From contig NZ_LYPF02000016.1 in the NCBI RefSeq assembly GCF_001661595.2, positions 1 through 64,000 on the forward strand: a DNA stretch of 64,000 nt. The letters are read 5' to 3'. Below, piece by piece: positions 61,101-64,000 of this stretch (the stretch's first letter is position 1; every line of letters starts with the position of its first letter). The DNA comes from Crocinitomix algicola (GTDB taxonomy: Bacteria; Bacteroidota; Bacteroidia; Flavobacteriales_D; Crocinitomicaceae). A program made the position numbers and the translations under genes. The notes below the pieces were generated by a model, which was not told the DNA's origin, ran no database searches, and saw only the letters and a program-made list of their open reading frames with translations.

Positions 61101-64000
61101 AACCTGATGAACTAATTGTAAATGCCGATGGCGTAGATGCTTCTTGTTTTGGCGATTGCACAGGAGCAGCTTCGGTTGAAGTTATTGGTGGAACACCACC
61201 CTATTCATATGAATGGTATAATGCGGCAACAGATTTACCTTTAGGTGTAGATAACGACTCTATATTTGGATTATGTCCAGGGGATTACTACGCTATCGTA
61301 ACAGATGACAACGGTTGTATTACGCAATCTATCGATATCACAATTACTGAAGATCCCGAGATAAATATTGATATAATTTCAACGACCGATGCAGTTTGCG
61401 CGATGTGTGATGGAACCGCTGAAATTAGTGTTTCAGGAGGAGCTGGCGGATTCATAATAGACTGGACTCCTGACCCACTTACTGGAGACGGAACAACAAG
61501 TGTAACGGGGTTATGCGCTGGCACATACACTGTTAATATAATTGACGCCAATGGTTGTGAAGAATCAAGTGTAATAAGTATAGATGATATAGTGCTAGAA
61601 GTGCTCGATTTAGATTCCGTAAACGTAACATGCCATGGTGGGTGCGATGGTGAAGCTAGTGCTACCTGGGCTGATCTTGACGGCCCATATACACTTGAAT
61701 GGTTCGACAACGCTACAGGATTAACAACAGGTATTTTTGGAACTCCAGCGACAGGGCTTTGTGCTGGAGAATACTTAGCAGTGTTAACAAATGCTTCGGG
61801 ATGTACTACATCTGAGGTAATTACAATAATCGAACCTGATGAAATTCTTGGACCAATTACGACAACTGACGCTAGCTGTAATGGTGCCTGCGATGGTTCA
61901 GCAAGTATAACCGTAACTGGAGGAGTTGGACCTTACACCTATGATTGGGGTATTCCGTTCCCTGGAAGTGGGGAAGGAACACCGAATGCAAGTGGTTTAT
62001 GTCCCGGACCATGGCAAGTTGATGTTACAGATGATTGGGGATGTACAGTGACATTCACAACGATTGTTGATGAACCGGATCCTGTAGTGTTAATAAGCGA
62101 AACATCTACTGACGTAACATGTGTAGGTGATGATGATGGAACTGCAACTGTGATTGCCGACGGAGGTACCCCTCCATATACATATGAATGGTTTGACTGT
62201 GCAACAGGTCTGCCAATTGGTCAAACAGGTCCACTAGCTACAGGTCTTCCGCCAGGATCTTATGAATGCGTAATTACCGATGACAACGGTTGTAATGTTA
62301 CAAGCACTTGCATTCCCGTTGCTGACGCTAGTGATATAACTGCTATCATAAATATTGAAAACATTTCTTGTTATGGAGATTGCGATGGCTTAATTTGGGC
62401 GGAACCATCTGGTGGATCTGGCACCTATTTTTACCAATGGTTAGACGAATTTGGTGACCCTATTCTCGGACAAACAGATGATAGCCTAGAAAATGTTTGT
62501 CAAGGATTTTACAATTTAGAAATTACAGATTTAAACGGTTGTTCATCGTTATTTGGCCCAATTGATATGACTGCTCCATCATCTCCATGGGATGTAATGA
62601 TCAGTCAAACAGATATTACATGCGCAGGAGATTGTGACGGTACAGCAACTGTAGTCGTACTGGACGGCAATAACCCTCCATATACTTATTTATGGGACGA
62701 TCCACTTTCTCAAACTACACCAACGGCAAACTTTTTATGTGAAGGCACTTGGTCTGTAACCATTTCCGATGCCGGCGTTTGTGATACAACTATCAGTTTT
62801 AATATTGTTGATAACGACCCACTATTTGCTAACATGACTGACATTACTCATGTGGATTGTTTTGGAGAATGTACCGGAGAAATTACCGTTAATCCAATTG
62901 GTGGAATGCCACCGTACACACTTAACTGGTCAGACGGTCAAACAGGAGATCACGCTATTGATTTATGCTCAGGACCTATTACCCTGTCAATAACAGACGC
63001 TTTAGGGTGTAATATAGATACTACTTTCACCATCAACGAAGCTACAGAAATTACAACTTTATCCAGCTTTTCTAATAATACCACATGTGGTGAATGTAAT
63101 GGAAGTGCTACTGTAAATGTAAGTGGAGGAACACCTGGCTACGATTATGATTGGACACCTGACCCTCTTGCTGGAGAAGGCACCAATAATGCTACAGGAT
63201 TATGTCCTGGAGTTGTATCTGTCACCATTACTGATGCAAACGGATGTGAACTTGTTGAAACTTTTGGTATTACAGACGTTCCTGGAGAAGATGTCACTGT
63301 TGTGTCTACCGACGAGTCTTGTTTTGGAGCCTGTGATGGTACCGCCGAAGCCATATATGTTTGTAGTGACCCTACTTGTACCCAAGAATGGTATGATGCA
63401 TTAACTGGTCTTTCAACCGGAATTACCTCTAGTTCAATTACTGGATTATGCGAAGGTGAATATTTTGTCGAAGTAATAAATGGTTCAGGATGTACTACAG
63501 TTGAATCTGTAATCATTAATTCTAAACCAGAAATTTTCGCAAATGAAATCATCACACCAATCACCTGTAACGGAAGCGGTGATGGGACAATTACAGTAAG
63601 CGCATCTGGAGGATCAGGTGGTGGATACACCTATGGTTGGTCTCCAGTTCCACCAAATGGAGATGGTACGAATGAAGCACTTGACCTTGGTCCTGGAATA
63701 TGGGAATTAACCATTACTGATGGAGACGGTTGTAGTGAAACTTTCGAATTTGAATTAATCGAACCTGCACCAATAATAATTGATGTAGACCCAAATAACA
63801 CATCCTGTCATGGAGAATGTGATGGATCAATATTAGCAAACGCTAGTGGTGGTGCTGGTGGGTTTACCTTTCAATGGTTCAATGGCGGCGCTATTATGCC
63901 AGGAGAAACATCTCCTTTATTAGCAGGAATTTGTCCGGGTAACTATAACGTTATCGTCACTGACGCTAATGGTTGTACAAGCACTTTACCTGACGATGTA
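58148..64000 (+). CDS. SprB-like repeat adhesin (partial, continues beyond window)
   Basis: At least 1951 residues, open to the last base of the window and still in frame. Signal peptide (RLILVLFLLIIGQLSAFA, ends near residue 26), then an N-terminal domain with the YYWINGAGNWNDSGHWS motif common in Bacteroidetes surface proteins (residues 29-45). From about residue 260 follow SprB-type repeats of about 80 residues, each with C-x(F/N)G-x-CDG, GGTPPYxYxW, LCxG and (D/A)DNGC. SprB is the mobile surface adhesin of gliding flavobacteria, exported by T9SS with SprF-type help; the adjacent PorP/SprF fits this. The C-terminal sorting domain lies outside the window. Confidence 0.9.
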   Translation, partial: MTNAKPKKRLILVLFLLIIGQLSAFAGDYYWINGAGNWNDSGHWSNTSGGSPVGSIPGEIDRVFIDENSGLSEFSIIEISANIIVGNLTINTPQFASIHGGSVDVTIKGSLVIDSPFGIILGGELIFDNTTSGTNYIETFNNEFYTDLVFKSGTWELKNHLKTSEQHVIKFNSGKIYSKGFSVHAKDILANNSPVELDFTGSHVLTYEKFDIPEAINIGGTATYMVLSAYTSLGDIEHFTRDGDDERDAIVSCVGSSLELELLITSDYNGEDISCFDSCDGEITVNATGTPGPFSYRYGPAPNPFGPSNVFSDLCVGSHSVTVQDSSNQVAPGVYFRCTISDDLTEPPVLSFDPPATIHASCPGVCDGQAFTFPTGGTAPLSIFWPTSGETGPNPTALCIGDNTVEITDANGCMITDVVEIMAPPELITSPTITPPTCNGDCDAIIELNPTGGNGGPYTIVWSPDPASGPGTNPGDGFCAGAINVEITDIDGCAYDTIINVIDPPVLTVSISDITDVSCFGSCDGQATANPVGGFAPYSYEWFDDATGLTTGITDPTATGLCPGDYYVVITDDLGCIINSSTFTIGEPDPIILDPSVYETSCFGVCDGSAAVDVTGGTPDYTYSWTTVPGGVGIGATDSISGLCPGEYQIVITDDNGCVSSPSIVEVTEPTEIIIDIASTNPSCYDLCDGSAIVTASGGTPGYSYTWSPTPGAGDGTPTPSDMCADTYTVTVTDDNGCDNVASFTLTLPDEYDISSTVTDLACFGDTDGAIDIIVNSGGSGAGYTYTWSPTPPIGDGSPNVGGLTEGTWSVTISDSEFCDTTLTFTITSPSELIVDGSVISHASCNGECNGSAEIEITGGTPTYSILWDDPLAQTSLVASDLCADTYTVTVTDDNGCVETETITINEPAPFDLSTSQTDLNCFGDCDATATVTVLGGGTPDYSILWDDPLAQTSFTAIGLCAGTYNATITDDNGCDTIVEIIIIEPDELIVNADGVDASCFGDCTGAASVEVIGGTPPYSYEWYNAATDLPLGVDNDSIFGLCPGDYYAIVTDDNGCITQSIDITITEDPEINIDIISTTDAVCAMCDGTAEISVSGGAGGFIIDWTPDPLTGDGTTSVTGLCAGTYTVNIIDANGCEESSVISIDDIVLEVLDLDSVNVTCHGGCDGEASATWADLDGPYTLEWFDNATGLTTGIFGTPATGLCAGEYLAVLTNASGCTTSEVITIIEPDEILGPITTTDASCNGACDGSASITVTGGVGPYTYDWGIPFPGSGEGTPNASGLCPGPWQVDVTDDWGCTVTFTTIVDEPDPVVLISETSTDVTCVGDDDGTATVIADGGTPPYTYEWFDCATGLPIGQTGPLATGLPPGSYECVITDDNGCNVTSTCIPVADASDITAIINIENISCYGDCDGLIWAEPSGGSGTYFYQWLDEFGDPILGQTDDSLENVCQGFYNLEITDLNGCSSLFGPIDMTAPSSPWDVMISQTDITCAGDCDGTATVVVLDGNNPPYTYLWDDPLSQTTPTANFLCEGTWSVTISDAGVCDTTISFNIVDNDPLFANMTDITHVDCFGECTGEITVNPIGGMPPYTLNWSDGQTGDHAIDLCSGPITLSITDALGCNIDTTFTINEATEITTLSSFSNNTTCGECNGSATVNVSGGTPGYDYDWTPDPLAGEGTNNATGLCPGVVSVTITDANGCELVETFGITDVPGEDVTVVSTDESCFGACDGTAEAIYVCSDPTCTQEWYDALTGLSTGITSSSITGLCEGEYFVEVINGSGCTTVESVIINSKPEIFANEIITPITCNGSGDGTITVSASGGSGGGYTYGWSPVPPNGDGTNEALDLGPGIWELTITDGDGCSETFEFELIEPAPIIIDVDPNNTSCHGECDGSILANASGGAGGFTFQWFNGGAIMPGETSPLLAGICPGNYNVIVTDANGCTSTLPDDV
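59170..64000 (+). repeat. SprB repeat array, period about 80 codons
   Basis: The repeat-ending motif (NGC or a variant) recurs about 20 times between 59380 and 63975, giving a mean period near 242 nt. Most units carry four cysteines, so the visible part holds about 80. Units with TWSP(D/T)P and EWFD cores are intermixed. Confidence 0.85.

Noticed and set aside
59251-63630. Minus-strand frames opposite the SprB repeats
   Set aside because: They are antisense shadows of a low-complexity repeat array; no independent support.

Overview
The window is a chromosomal segment of an AT-rich member of the Bacteroidetes, most likely an aquatic Flavobacteriales bacterium. The evidence is type A and type B C-terminal sorting domains of the type IX secretion system (T9SS), two PorP/SprF proteins, the gliding lipoprotein GldH, an SprB-like adhesin, a YtxJ (bacillithiol-type) protein, promoters of the Bacteroidetes type (TTG - 19/20 nt - TAnnTTTG), and almost no Shine-Dalgarno sequences. 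I cannot fix the family. No phage, IS element or CRISPR array was seen, and no intergenic gap exceeds about 300 bases.

Layout. 1-5.1 kb: tRNA-Gln, a large DUF2723 membrane protein and a polysaccharide deacetylase. 5.3-7.8 kb: an ECF sigma factor, a membrane anti-sigma-like protein and an outer-membrane barrel; the sigma operon and the barrel gene each carry the same TGTAAC-N16-CGTCCC promoter. 8-15.5 kb: flavin reductase-like protein, DUF3127 protein, YceI protein, a frameshifted sorting-domain protein, a barrel, pseudouridine synthase, short-chain fatty acid transporter and SpoIIE phosphatase. 15.5-21.8 kb: T9SS-exported subtilase plus a tandem pair of exported paralogues, the second broken in an A8 run. 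22.1-29 kb: minus-strand operon pheS-ytxJ-lytTR-glutamine cyclotransferase-rsmI-quinone oxidoreductase-flippase-GT2. 29.3-37.4 kb: small lipoprotein, SUFU protein, orphan BlaI regulator, gldH-ricT, holB, EamA transporter, tandem universal stress protein and unknowns. 37.4-48.1 kb: Hpt protein, LytTR regulator, OmpA-family protein, PorP/SprF and a 2089-aa thrombospondin-type-3 repeat protein with a type B sorting domain. 48.3-55.6 kb: lipoprotein-CNT nucleoside transporter fusion, bifunctional nuclease, etfBA, glutathione peroxidase, class V aminotransferase and pepT. 55.8-64 kb: a second T9SS module (type B CTD protein, PorP/SprF, and an SprB-like giant running off the right edge).

How it fits together: much of the coding capacity serves the cell surface. 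Two independent modules pair giant exported repeat proteins with their own PorP/SprF partner, and a response regulator with an Hpt protein lies downstream of one of them. The most testable new points are the self-regulating ECF sigma system, a set of six genes whose -7 promoter box sits exactly 4 nt before the start codon (probable leaderless mRNAs), poly-A frameshifts in exported proteins, the super-repeat structure of the Asp-rich giant, and the lipoprotein-transporter fusion with a probable non-AUG start.
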